Source: Rhodospirillales bacterium (GTDB taxonomy: Bacteria > Pseudomonadota > Alphaproteobacteria > BOG-932 > Roseiterribacteraceae). From it: a stretch of 32,506 bases of DNA. The translations under genes and the position numbers were made by a program. This document shows positions 7,659 through 15,447 of the stretch, piece by piece (positions within the stretch are counted from its first letter, which is position 1; every line of letters starts with the position of its first letter). Below the pieces are notes generated by a model. The model did no database searches and was not told where the DNA came from. It saw only the letters and a list, made by a program, of their open reading frames with translations. The stretch is from positions 1-32,506 of the forward strand of contig JAQGIF010000173.1 in the NCBI GenBank assembly GCA_028291345.1, read 5' to 3'.

Positions 7659-8696
7659 TCAGGCTGTGATGATCACCTTGAGCGCCTTGGTGTCGCCGGC
7701 ATGTGCAAAGGCTTCATAGGCATCGAGGATGCAGTCGAGCGTAAAGCGATGTGTAATCAGGAGGGTTGGATCGATCTTGCGCGACCGCAGGCTGTTCAGC
7801 AGCATCGGCGTGCTGACCGTATCGACCAGGCGGGTGGTGATCGTGATGTTCCGGTCCCACAGATTCTCCAGATGGAGATCCACTTTGGTGCCATGCACGC
7901 CGATATTGGCGATGGTCCCGCCGGGCGCGATGATTTTTTCGCAGAGTTCGAACGTGGCTGGGATACCGACCGCTTCGATAGCCGTATCCACGCCCCGCCC
8001 GGCGGTCATCTTCATAACCGTCTCCGCGGCATTGCCATCGACGCTGTTGATGGTCCCCGTGGCGCCGAAGCGCTTGGCGGTTTCAAGACGATTATCATCG
8101 AGATCAATCATGATGATCTCAGCCGGCGAAAAGAACTGGGCAGTCAGTAGCGCGGCCAATCCGATCGGACCCGCGCCGACGATTGCCACGGCGCCGCCGG
8201 GTTGGACTTTTCCATTCAACACCCCGCATTCGAATCCCGTTGGCAGGATGTCGCTCAGCATCACCAGCGCCTCTTCACTGGCACCCTCGGGAATTGGATA
8301 AAGACTCGTGTCGGCGTGGGGAATGCGCACGAACTCGGCCTGCGTGCCGTCGATCGTGTTGCCCAGAATCCAGCCGCCGGTGGTGCAGTGCGAATACATC
8401 AGCTTGCGGCAATAGAAGCATTTGCCGCACGCGCTGATACAGGAAATCAGGACCCGGTCTCCCGGCTGAAAGGTCGTGACGGCCGGCCCGACGGAATCGA
8501 TGACGCCGACGCCCTCATGACCTAGGATACGGCCCGGCTGGCAGGTCGGAACGTCACCTTTAAGGATATGCAGGTCGGTTCCGCAGATCGTCGTCTTTGT
8601 GATCCTGACAATCGCATCTGTGGAAGTCGCGATTTCAGGCTTTGGGCGGTCTTCAAAGCCTTTTCTTGTGGGACCCAAATAAACCAAGGCTTTCAT
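7659..8696 (-). CDS. Zinc-dependent alcohol dehydrogenase (MDR family)
   Basis: A 345-residue medium-chain dehydrogenase. The catalytic zinc ligands are C38 and the H60-E61 pair (GHEGVG). The structural zinc loop has C90, C93, C96 and C104 (CGKCFYCRKLMYSHC). The Rossmann motif is GAGPIG near residue 173, followed by an acidic residue in MIDLDDNR that favours NAD over NADP. It would oxidise a primary or secondary alcohol, or reduce an aldehyde, in the cytoplasm. The substrate is not evident. It stands alone: 90 bases of non-coding DNA separate it from the IS6 element downstream, and there is a 363-base gap upstream. It is intact, unlike the AdhA relic at 1927-2161, which belongs to a different subgroup. 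Confidence 0.9.
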   Translation of the reverse strand: MKALVYLGPTRKGFEDRPKPEIATSTDAIVRITKTTICGTDLHILKGDVPTCQPGRILGHEGVGVIDSVGPAVTTFQPGDRVLISCISACGKCFYCRKLMYSHCTTGGWILGNTIDGTQAEFVRIPHADTSLYPIPEGASEEALVMLSDILPTGFECGVLNGKVQPGGAVAIVGAGPIGLAALLTAQFFSPAEIIMIDLDDNRLETAKRFGATGTINSVDGNAAETVMKMTAGRGVDTAIEAVGIPATFELCEKIIAPGGTIANIGVHGTKVDLHLENLWDRNITITTRLVDTVSTPMLLNSLRSRKIDPTLLITHRFTLDCILDAYEAFAHAGDTKALKVIITA

Positions 8697-9059
8697 CTTT
8701 AATATCTCGATTCATTGGACGTGATAATGGCCCCCTCGCGCAACCCGAGACGAGTCCTCATAAACACACTGAATTTCCGGCTGATGTCCGAAACGACATC
8801 CGAGGCGTGATATCCTCGGAAATTACTTACTATGGTAGCCCATCCCTTACCCAGGATAGGAACTGCGCTGAAATCGCTTGAGTAGAACGACCTTCAACAC
8901 CCTCGCAACGAGCGGCATTGGCGATCTCGAGCGTTAACGATACACCGGAAAAGCTACCTCCGATGCTTAGAATGCCGCAGTTCGCGGAATAGCAACAGGC
9001 GAAACAACGTGTTGTTCCACCAACGAGTCCAAACGCCTATAATTTTCCCTTAGAGCCGT
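8697..9059. other. Non-coding stretch with two small inverted repeats
   Basis: No gene is convincing here. It holds the promoter region of the minus-strand alcohol dehydrogenase. Two inverted repeats are visible: TCCGAGG/CCTCGGA with an 8-base loop (8799-8820) and AACAAC-GT-GTTGTT (9003-9016). The first is about 100 bases upstream of the dehydrogenase start and could be an operator or RNA hairpin; no U-run follows, so it is not a standard terminator. No FNR box is present. Confidence 0.3.
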
Positions 9060-9233
9060 TCAGCCCACACGTGAAATCTGAATAATCCGATCGTTCACGT
9101 CAGATCGGCACTTGATCAGTGCTGCTAATTCTACGGATGACGCCACGCCGCGTAGTTTAACGACTACGATAGAACGATCGAGATTTTCTCGCTCCTGAAC
9201 CCAGCCCCCAATTATGTGATTCATGTCTTGCAT
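9060..9233 (-). CDS. Small hypothetical protein
   Basis: A 57-residue open frame starting MQDMNHIIGGWVQEREN. The frame opens further upstream to 9263, but the start at 9233 has a GGAG ribosome site 7 bases ahead. It is soluble, with a hydrophobic strand SIVVVKLRGVASSVELAAL and no recognised motif. It is isolated, with non-coding DNA on both sides. Its existence as a gene rests only on the ribosome site and a plausible composition; no function is assigned. Confidence 0.35.
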   Translation of the reverse strand: MQDMNHIIGGWVQERENLDRSIVVVKLRGVASSVELAALIKCRSDVNDRIIQISRVG

Positions 9234-9408
9234 TGCTATTCTCCGCGATCTCCCACTCTCCACTATTTGGAGATCCGAGCATCGATATACCAGCCAGAGG
9301 GAAATAAAGCCCGCTTAGTTCGACGCGGATCAAGTTTCGTCGAATCTCTCAAACCAGACGGTCGAGTTCCATCAACTCAACGATGTTGGCGATGATTTTC
9401 GCCAAGCC

Positions 9409-9780
9409 TTGGGCGACGAGCAACTGGCCCTAGTGGACAAACCTACACTCGCGAACGAGCGCGCAGTTCAAAATTGGTTTGAAGGGAAGAAGGGGCGCAA
9501 CGGCGAATACCTCGTGAAGCTGATCAGGCATTCCGACGTTGTGCTTGAAGCTGTTCTCGCCTTAGAACCTCAGAGCGATCGCGCTTTGGCTGTCAGCCTC
9601 GATGGCCTCAGACTTCACCTGATTGAGGCGGTCGCAGCCATTGATCAGTTGCAGCCACCGGATCATAGCGATCTTGCACTGGCCATACGCGGTCCAGCCC
9701 TTGCGCCTACTGCTGAGTTAAAATCCCTGTTGGATCGAATTTCGTCCCTGTTCGGCCGAATTAATTCCCTGTTAACCTGA
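9409..9780 (+). CDS. Helix-turn-helix-like protein, possibly 5'-truncated
   Basis: The region RQALGDEQLALVDKP ... RAVQNWFEGKKGRNGEYLV fits the small HTH proteins common in alphaproteobacterial mobile DNA, where an NWFEGK-type turn lies in the recognition helix. The frame is open from 9319 and reads sensibly before the first usable start (TTG at 9409, no ribosome site), so the original start was probably lost. The C-terminus, SLLDRIS-SLFGRIN-SLLT, is encoded by a 21-bp tandem DNA repeat. Such repeats, together with a serine recombinase, recur in rhizobial and sphingomonad genomes (recalled, not checked). It is probably a DNA-binding relic of a mobile element. Confidence 0.45.
   Translation: MGDEQLALVDKPTLANERAVQNWFEGKKGRNGEYLVKLIRHSDVVLEAVLALEPQSDRALAVSLDGLRLHLIEAVAAIDQLQPPDHSDLALAIRGPALAPTAELKSLLDRISSLFGRINSLLT
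9721..9773 (+). repeat. 21-bp tandem repeat (TCCCTGTT units)
   Basis: TCCCTGTT occurs at 9724-9731, 9745-9752 and 9766-9773, exactly 21 bases apart. The linkers are also similar (GGATCGAATT and CGGCCGAATT). The period equals seven codons and gives the heptad SLxxRIx at the C-terminus of the overlapping gene. A further copy at 9863-9870 and inverted versions at 9783 and 9885 lie outside the gene, so the unit is not simply a protein-coding repeat. Confidence 0.75.
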
Positions 9781-9853
9781 GTAGGGAATTGCGGTGCAAG
9801 CGATTGAGAACGCGTTACTTTCTGCGCCTCCGAGTGCACGCTTTGCCCGGAAT

Positions 9854-9887
9854 CTGCTAAATTCCCTGTTATTTTCTCTTTTAGCAG
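9854..9887. repeat. Perfect hairpin CTGCTAAA/TTTAGCAG
   Basis: An 8-base perfect stem (9854-9861 with 9880-9887) encloses an 18-base loop that itself holds a TCCCTGTT unit. A competing pairing of TCCCTG with CAGGGA is also possible. The rest of 9781-10137 has no convincing gene. It is probably the non-coding end of the element that supplied the HTH gene and the recombinase fragment. Confidence 0.55.
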
Positions 9888-10137
9888 GGATTTTCGACCG
9901 GAGAGCGGTTCGCAGTGGACTGCGTGCACCGCCAGCCAGTCACGCGTCAGAGAGAGCTTCCAGCAATCTCGCCGAAATGCCCCGGTTTCCGGCCTTTCCC
10001 GTGTCAGAACCGCACCAGAGAAACTGGAAATTGAGCCATCATTGACAGCCTCGACCCATTTCTCTCTGCGGCCGATTTCCGCGGCGCGGTTCTCTAATTG
10101 ATGTAGTGTGAATGATCGGCCGACTAGCCGGTGGCCG

Positions 10138-10914
10138 TTAGACGAATCCGAGATGCGCCTTTTGCGCCGACCGCTCGATCGGCATAGCCGCAGGGTAAGT
10201 CAGGATGTCGGCGGTCAGTTCGATCGGCTGACGTCCGGTGGCGATCGCTGCGACGATGTCGGGCGAGAGCAGTGCGAGCCGCATCAGCCGGCTGACATAA
10301 CGGGGTTTGAGACCATCGCGCTGCGCAAGCTCATCGAGCGATGATACCCGCCCGGAGACCAGTTCATCGAACCAGCGGTTACCCCGCGCCACCGCTTTGA
10401 GCAGGACCGGATCAACCGCATGGTTGGTGCCATCCGATCCATCGATCACCAGCCGCATCTCTTCGCCGCGGCGTTTCATCTGGATCGGGTGGTGGCGCGT
10501 GACCGATAGTGGGTTGCTATCCAGCGGCAATCCCGGTGCAAGCCTTATGGTCAAAATGATCCCATCCGGTTGAAGGGTGATCCGATCGACCATCTGCTTT
10601 GGGAATTCGATTTCATCATCGAGGCTGATGCTCAGCCGTTTTGCCTGGTCAAGAATTCCCGGAAGCTGGGTGCTGCCGATACCGACCTCCTGGGCAGCAT
10701 GAACGATCGCCGTTTGATCCTGCAGGGTCAGGTTGATGAGCCGACGGACGGTGCGCTCCAGTTCGGCAGCCGGGATCCGCCAGCCCGATCCCTCCGGCCG
10801 CTCCTCACCGGTCAGCAGGGCGGCTGACACATAGTAGCGGTACCGCCGGCCCTGCTTGGTGGCATGATGTGGAACGAGCCGCTCGCCTTGATCATCGACC
10901 AGGGCACTGCACAC
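10138..10914 (-). pseudogene. C-terminal half of a large serine recombinase
   Basis: The frame reads ALVDDQGERLVPHHATKQGR, then RYRYYVS, the region around the zinc ribbon of large serine recombinases. It continues with the helical coiled-coil part (RTVRRLINLTLQDQ) and the typical C-terminal block VTRHHPIQMKRRGEEMRLVI and DGLKPRYVSRLMRLALLSPD. The N-terminal resolvase domain with the catalytic serine is absent: beyond 10914 the sequence no longer fits. The full protein would be about 500-600 residues or more. It should be inactive. A 57-base piece of the same gene type is repeated at 23660-23716. The frame ends 358 bases from the HTH gene, and the two probably came from one element. Confidence 0.8.
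10444..10500 (-). repeat. Dispersed 57-bp repeat, copy 1 (inside recombinase fragment)
   Basis: This stretch matches 23660-23716 at 55 of 57 bases in the same orientation, with sequence diverging at both edges. It encodes VTRHHPIQMKRRGEEMRLVI of the serine recombinase C-terminus. The two copies bracket about 13.2 kb that includes the nuclease pair and the whole catabolic cluster. Confidence 0.85.
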
Positions 10915-11093
10915 CCGAACATCAGAGAGAGGTTAGCGTTGGACTGCCAGCAGTGTCCGGGCCATGAGCGGCAATGGTGTTCACGCACCGACCCCATATT
11001 GGCGGTTATGAGAAATCGGCAAGCAACGTTCGCGGTGATCAAGGCCGATTTGCACTCGAATCGATGGATCACGATATTTCGCCGCCCACAATC

Positions 11094-12194
11094 TTAGTGA
11101 AGCGGCAACGTGCCAACAAATTGCGCGTCGCGCGGAAGCGCCAGCGCGTAATTCGCTCGCTCTTTGACAGACTCGTGGATCCAGGCTCCGCTGGGGATCG
11201 TCCGGCGCCGAAAAAGATTCATGCGCCAACCCGTCTTCTTGGTTACGGCGTTGTAGTGTTTCTTTGGGACAAACTCGCCCAGCCACCAGCCGATCGTCAG
11301 AGACTCATGCATGATCGCATTTGCGTCCGGCGAAACCATCGACGGGGTTCCGCCGAGGATAAGATCCGTGCGAACCTTATCCAGCAGAAGCCCGTGGGCA
11401 TTGGCTTCCGCGAGCATCCATCTGAGCGCGCCTTTGGCAAGGCCGCTCTCCACCTCGGGATAGCCACCGCCGACGTCGCAGTGGACACCAGGAAACCACA
11501 CCTGCTTCAAGTCTATCGGCCCACCTGCCTCATGCGTTTGAGATGCAAGCGTCGGATGCCAAAGGTTTTGGCGGAAGAATGCGCGGCGTTCGTCAATCGC
11601 TACCGCGTGCCGACCAACAGCAATGCCAGGATTGCTCGCCGTATAGGGAAGCTTGAGAGGATTTGCTATCCAACCCACCGAACTCACCGTGTCCCAAACG
11701 CCCACAAAATGAATTGGGCAAGGCTGGGGAGAAAATGTGAGCGCAAACTCCTCTGCTAACGCAAAGACGTCATGTGGCCGGTCCTTCTGAATCGCCATCA
11801 GCATCCGGATGGCATACGGGACGAGCGGCTCGTTGCCTCGTGGAATAAGACCATACATGTGAGCGAGGGCAGCCAGAGCGCGGACCGTATAGGCTCCGCG
11901 GCTAAATCCGAAGAGAAACACTCGGTCTCCGGGTTCATAGGTATTCATCAAAAAGACGTAAGCGTCCCGGATATCGGTTTCGAGGCCATACCCGATTGCA
12001 AGGCCAAGCAGCTTGGTGACTTTTCGAGAAATGCTTGTGAGCGCTCCGACGGCTTCCATGGTCCCCACACCCGGGTGGTAGTAGGTGACCTGACCAGCAT
12101 TCTGCTGGATCGCGGCATAAAGTTTAACGACGTTCGTCCGATCCTTTTTGAACTCGTTCGCCGTTCCGTCACAGCAAAGGACGATATTTTTCAT
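11094..12194 (-). CDS. DUF2235 (Tle1-like) alpha/beta hydrolase
   Basis: A 366-residue protein with the full DUF2235 signature. It opens IVLCCDGTANEF, has the nucleophile elbow GFSRGA with S98, the GVWDTV motif with D168, and GVHCDVGGGY with H238. These three would form the Ser-Asp-His triad by analogy with Tle1 phospholipases. No signal peptide or membrane segment is seen, so it is cytoplasmic unless exported by another route. At 366 residues it is shorter than T6SS-linked Tle1 proteins and is like stand-alone members. GAAGG sits before the ATG. It follows the secreted nuclease gene by 40 bases on the same strand, so both are probably co-transcribed. A lipase or esterase role is inferred; no secretion genes are in view. 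Confidence 0.88.
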   Translation of the reverse strand: MKNIVLCCDGTANEFKKDRTNVVKLYAAIQQNAGQVTYYHPGVGTMEAVGALTSISRKVTKLLGLAIGYGLETDIRDAYVFLMNTYEPGDRVFLFGFSRGAYTVRALAALAHMYGLIPRGNEPLVPYAIRMLMAIQKDRPHDVFALAEEFALTFSPQPCPIHFVGVWDTVSSVGWIANPLKLPYTASNPGIAVGRHAVAIDERRAFFRQNLWHPTLASQTHEAGGPIDLKQVWFPGVHCDVGGGYPEVESGLAKGALRWMLAEANAHGLLLDKVRTDLILGGTPSMVSPDANAIMHESLTIGWWLGEFVPKKHYNAVTKKTGWRMNLFRRRTIPSGAWIHESVKERANYALALPRDAQFVGTLPLH

Positions 12195-12234
12195 GGCTTC
12201 CTTCGAGTCCGACGACCCAACTGTTGTCGAGCGT

Positions 12235-13062
12235 CTAGTTCGCAGCGGTCACTGGGTGGCACTTGCGCGTTTTCATCTTCGCGAACCCAGCCAGGTCCGC
12301 CGGCCAAATGACACCCAGCTGTACGCGATTGACCCCTGCCGGTAGCGGGAGCGAAAACCCGACCGCCTTCTCGATGTCATTGATACTTACAAGATAGGGC
12401 GTTAAGTCCCCCTTTGGCGTGGGCTCATTCTTCATGACGAATGCAAGGGTGTCATTCGTGTCGGGATCTACGATCACCTTCCAGTAGGCAACCGGCACCG
12501 CAACGTTATCGTCGCCTATTGTCTGCGGCGCGCCATCCCAGATCGGACCATCCATTACAATCAAAGCCGCGTGGGTCAGGGTCCATGCGCGCGTCACCGC
12601 TTCGAGTTGTTCCCACTCCCACTGGTTTAGGTGCGACGCCTGAGGGCTCATATTCGAGAGATAGAAACTTTCCCTCTCGACGTCTGCGTCCCATTCAAAA
12701 TCCGAGTTGGGAGCAAAATGGCCACGATCAAAACCCGGGTGGTTTTTATAATCCGCCAACTCGGCACGATGTCCAGGCGCCAAATCGGGATCCGGCGCAA
12801 ATGAATTCTTCCGCGGAAAACAACCTAGGGAGTGATCCCGCGTCAGCTGCCATGACACGAAGTCTGGAACGAGCTTTCTTGGATCATGAAGTGCGATGTA
12901 AGCGGTCCGGCATAGTGGCGTGAGGGCCGGCTCGCCATTTTCCCAAGTCGGTGCGCCCCACGGCGCTTGCGATGCGCAGGCCGCCGGAATCTCTACAGCA
13001 CTCGCCAGACCACTCAGAAGTCCGCCTATACAAAATGCCAGCCCGCATAAAATATTGCGCAC
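12235..13062 (-). CDS. Secreted DNA/RNA non-specific endonuclease (EndoG/NucA type)
   Basis: A 275-residue protein with a Sec signal peptide (MRNILCGLAFCIGGLLSGLA, then SA-VE). The beta-beta-alpha metal nuclease core has DRGH at 112-115 with catalytic H115. The magnesium ligand N146 lies in SHLNQWEW, a spacing of 31 that agrees with the Serratia nuclease pair H89/N119. It should degrade DNA and RNA in the periplasm or outside the cell. The start is GTG 13062 with GAGGG very close upstream; an in-frame stop lies just before. A strong hairpin (13084-13106) sits in the leader. It is the first gene of a two-gene unit with the DUF2235 hydrolase. No dedicated inhibitor gene is seen. Confidence 0.9.
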   Translation of the reverse strand: MRNILCGLAFCIGGLLSGLASAVEIPAACASQAPWGAPTWENGEPALTPLCRTAYIALHDPRKLVPDFVSWQLTRDHSLGCFPRKNSFAPDPDLAPGHRAELADYKNHPGFDRGHFAPNSDFEWDADVERESFYLSNMSPQASHLNQWEWEQLEAVTRAWTLTHAALIVMDGPIWDGAPQTIGDDNVAVPVAYWKVIVDPDTNDTLAFVMKNEPTPKGDLTPYLVSINDIEKAVGFSLPLPAGVNRVQLGVIWPADLAGFAKMKTRKCHPVTAAN

Positions 13063-13083
13063 GTTCCCTCGCAGTCATCTGGC

Positions 13084-13106
13084 ATAGCTCCTGTTGCGGG
13101 AGCTAT
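13084..13106 (-). promoter_or_regulatory. Leader hairpin upstream of the nuclease
   Basis: ATAGCTCC and GGAGCTAT form a perfect 8-base stem with a 7-base loop, 21 bases upstream of the nuclease start. On the minus-strand transcript the 3' arm contains AGGAG, so a ribosome site could be masked when the stem forms. Short alternative ATGs at 13085 and 13078 lie in other frames. No U-run follows, which argues against a terminator. Function is inferred only. Confidence 0.4.
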
Positions 13107-13265
13107 TCTCCATACATGATTACACACATTTCATTTGTGCTTATTTCAGAAGTGGATACCAATACCGAGAAAATCGATAATTGAGCACCGTGTCACGGAA
13201 CAACACCCAGAGCAAGGCGAACAAATACCGTAAGGGTATACATGCCCCACTTTTCGGGATGAAAA

Positions 13266-13299
13266 TAATGGTGGACGCCCTATTCAGCACCCACCATTA
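13266..13299 (-). terminator. Probable terminator of the surface-protein fragment
   Basis: TAATGGTGG and CCACCATTA form a perfect 9-base stem with a 16-base loop, about 15 bases past the stop codon at 13313. On the minus strand the stem is followed by TTTTC. The loop is long and the U-run short, so it would be a modest intrinsic terminator. The region 13107-13265 has no other gene. Confidence 0.45.
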
Positions 13300-13312
13300 A
13301 CCCGCAAGACAA

Positions 13313-13669
13313 CTACTGGCGAGCCCAATCGCCTGCCGAAGTCCGGCAAACGACGCCGGAGTCACCAACTACAGGAGAGTGATCTTTCATGTAGTAATTG
13401 GCAGAAATCTTGCGACAGACCCTGCCGTCGGCTTGGGTATAGCGATCTGAGACCGGGACAAATGCCCCATAACTACCACTTCCTGGATTGTTCCAATCTA
13501 CAGGTCGTCCGGTGGGCTGGCTTTCGAGCTGTTGCAATGCCACCTGCGCTTGCTGGCAGTCATTTTGATCTAGCTCGTGACCTTTCGCCATTCCGGCAAT
13601 TAGGCCGACTAGCAGGCCCGCTCCGGCACCAATAGCGGCATTTCGCCCATTGCCGGTGGCCCCACCCAA
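13313..13669 (-). pseudogene. C-terminal part of a glycine-zipper surface lipoprotein
   Basis: The frame reads GGATGNGRNAAIGAGAGLLV, a glycine-zipper membrane segment as in 17-kDa/RT0821-type surface antigens. It is followed by a soluble domain with QQLESQPTGRPVDWNN and a cysteine-containing C-terminus (CRKISANYYMK ... GVVCRTSAGDW). The expected signal peptide and lipobox cysteine are missing: at about 13672 the sequence changes into the divergently oriented fragment at 13678. The only start, TTG, has no ribosome site. It is therefore a 5'-truncated gene. The C-terminal domain is intact and its own hairpin terminator follows. Confidence 0.55.
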
Positions 13670-13677
13670 TCCTGCTC

Positions 13678-14088
13678 TTGTCCAGCGCCACCATAGCGAC
13701 TCCCGACATCGTGGCGCTTGTCGCTACCGTCAGCAACGACGGCATTGTGAGCGTTCCAGGCGACACCGGCACGGGCGCTTTTGCCGTCGCTACCGCTAAT
13801 GTTGGCGCATCTGGAGTTGTCGTGGTATCGGCTGATACAGGGTCGGCGAGCCTGCCTGTCGCCACCTCGATCTGCCAGACAAATCCTATATCGGGTCAGT
13901 GTCTGGCCGACCCCGCCCCTCAGGTGCAGACTTCAATTCCAGCGGAGACAACACCGACCTTTGCTATTTTTGTTGAGGGCGGCGGCAATGTTCCATTCTC
14001 TCCAGGCACCAATCGTATCTTCGTTCGCTTTCAAGACGGCAGCGGAGCGATTCGCGGATCGACCAGCGTCGCAGTGCGCACCCAATGA
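13678..14088 (+). pseudogene. C-terminal fragment of a low-complexity secreted protein
   Basis: A 136-residue frame rich in Ala, Val, Thr and Ser (ATIATPDIVALVATVSNDG, then GTGAFAVATANVGASGVVVV). It ends with a beta-rich domain containing two cysteines and the tail RIFVRFQDGSG. The composition resembles the end of an extracellular or cell-surface beta-repeat protein. There is no signal peptide or ribosome site, and the fragment begins exactly where the opposite-strand lipoprotein fragment begins, so it is a broken gene. The family is not recognised with confidence. Confidence 0.4.
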
Positions 14089-14150
14089 TCGAAAACGACA
14101 TCGGGCCGACTGTCAGCCACCTCCCCGCGCCTTATTAAAATAGGCGTGAT

Positions 14151-14176
14151 GGATTTTTTCTCCGGAGGAAAAAACC
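14151..14176. repeat. Imperfect palindrome centred on TCCGGA
   Basis: GGATTTTTTCTCC followed by GGAGGAAAAAACC is an almost perfect palindrome with one extra base. It lies between the end of the secreted-protein fragment and the truncated IS110-type transposase. It could act as a bidirectional terminator (the T-run and A-run fit) or mark an insertion target. IS1111-type elements are known to prefer palindromic targets such as REP sequences. Confidence 0.4.
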
Positions 14177-14184
14177 TCCCATAG

Positions 14185-14883
14185 TTTATCTATCGCCCCG
14201 AACGTCAAAGCGTGCTGGTGCTGCACAAGACCCGCGAGTTGTTAGTGCGTCAGCGCACGATGCTGATTAATGCCATCCGCGGACACCGCGCCGAGTTCGG
14301 GATCATCGCCCCGCAAGGCGCTCGTCGAACGGGCGAACTCATCGAGCAAGTGCGCAAGGCTGACAGATCAGTGCTTCCAGAACTAGCCCGCTCCACGCTG
14401 TCATTGCTCACTCAGCAGCTCGCGGCCCTGGCTACACAGATTCGTACGCTCGAAAGGCACTTGCTTGCCTGGTATCACCAGGACAAGGCAAGCCAGCGGC
14501 CAGCGACAATCCCGGGCGTTGGGATTATCACGGCCACAGCTTTGTCGGCCGCCGTCACCGATCCCGCTGCCTTCCGCTCCGGTCGGGAGTTCGCCGCCTT
14601 TCTAGGGCTAGTCCCACGGCAAAACTCTTCCGGCGGCAAAGAACGGCTGGGTCGCATCTCGAAGATGGGCGACGGTTATCTCCGCAAGCTTCTGGTCGTC
14701 GGCGCAACCTCGGTGATCCGCAGGGCTCGCACCGGCACCGTCGGTGCTGCGCCTTGGATCCGCGCGCTTCTTGAGCGCCGACCCGCCCGCGTCGTGACCG
14801 TCGCTATGGCGAACAAGACGGCCCGAATCGTCTGGGCCGTGCTGGCGAGCGGCGACGTCTATCGCCCGCCGGTGACCGCCTAA
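14185..14883 (+). pseudogene. IS110/IS1111-family transposase, 5'-truncated
   Basis: The frame begins FIYRPERQSVLVLHKTREL and continues LLVRQRTMLINAIRGHRAEF. This is the linker and coiled-coil region that normally lies about 100 residues into IS110-family transposases. The C-terminal Tnp_IS110 domain is complete: IPGVGIITATAL, then FLGLVPRQNSSGGKERLGRI and KMGDGYLRKLLVVGA, which contain the conserved serine-type catalytic region. The N-terminal RuvC-like DEDD domain is missing, so the protein should be inactive. The stop is followed by about 260 bases of non-coding DNA of the kind expected at the 3' end of an IS1111-type element. Confidence 0.8.
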
Positions 14884-15145
14884 TTTAGACAGCGGGGCCC
14901 ACGTCACCGCTCAAGACTGTAAGGGTGCAGAAGAACTGATGATGATCTAAGCGCGGCCTCAGGACCGGATAACCCGTGGTGGTGTCGGAGCTTCGAGCTC
15001 GATGGACTGAAAGGGACCGGATCAGCGGACTCCATCAAGGCCCGCGGCCAACTGCGCCGCACCGAGAGGCCGGACAGATGACCGCATCCCGACAGATCAA
15101 TACATCAGATCAACTTTATCCTTGCACACTGGGGGCCATTCACAG
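14884..15145 (+). ncRNA. 3' non-coding end of IS1111-type element, possible bridge RNA
   Basis: About 260 bases without a gene follow the transposase and end near GGGGGCCATTCACAGATG, after which a different sequence starts. IS110-family elements encode a bridge RNA that specifies donor and target; in the IS1111 subgroup it lies in the 3' non-coding end. Position and length fit that known arrangement. I cannot fold the RNA here, and the exact element end is uncertain. With the transposase truncated, any RNA would have no partner in cis. Confidence 0.35.
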
Positions 15146-15150
15146 ATGAC

Positions 15151-15447
15151 ACCACCCTCCTACACCTCCGTTTGCTATTCACAGTTTTCGGGGCAATTTT
15201 TTTGTTAGTCACCGAGCCCATAATTTGGCCAGCGTTGATTTTATGGCTGCTTGCCTTTGTCACAACGTGAATCCTGTTGGCCTATGCGATGACGGTCCTC
15301 GTCGATGAACCATCCGCGAGAATGGTTCGTTTTCGGTATAGACTTAACTACGCTAGGCTAAGCTATCGCAAATGGGGCCCAAATAGAAACGGAATTTGCC
15401 GAATGAGACATGGAGTACCGCAACAGATTCCGTCCATCGCGAGGTAG
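15151..15447 (+). pseudogene. Membrane-protein remnant with internal stop, possibly acyltransferase
   Basis: One frame reads RLLFTVFGAIFLLVTEPIIW, then PALILWLLAFVTT, a TGA stop at 15268, and ILLAYAMTVLVDEPSARMVR. Two hydrophobic helices followed by a basic tail with DEPSARM resemble the last helices of acyltransferase-3 type membrane proteins, but the match is loose. The start is missing, cut off by the IS110-type element. A second stop lies at 15445. This stretch is clearly AT-richer than the rest of the window. Confidence 0.3.

Noticed and set aside
6821-8696. IS6 copies at 6782 and 16310 as ends of one composite transposon
   Set aside because: The fragment at 16310-16426 differs clearly in inverted repeat and transposase sequence and is truncated, so the two are different IS types and not a matched pair.
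10974-11759. 261-codon plus-strand open frame over the DUF2235 gene
   Set aside because: Antisense to a gene whose Ser-Asp-His motifs are all conserved; the product is Arg-rich with no motif.
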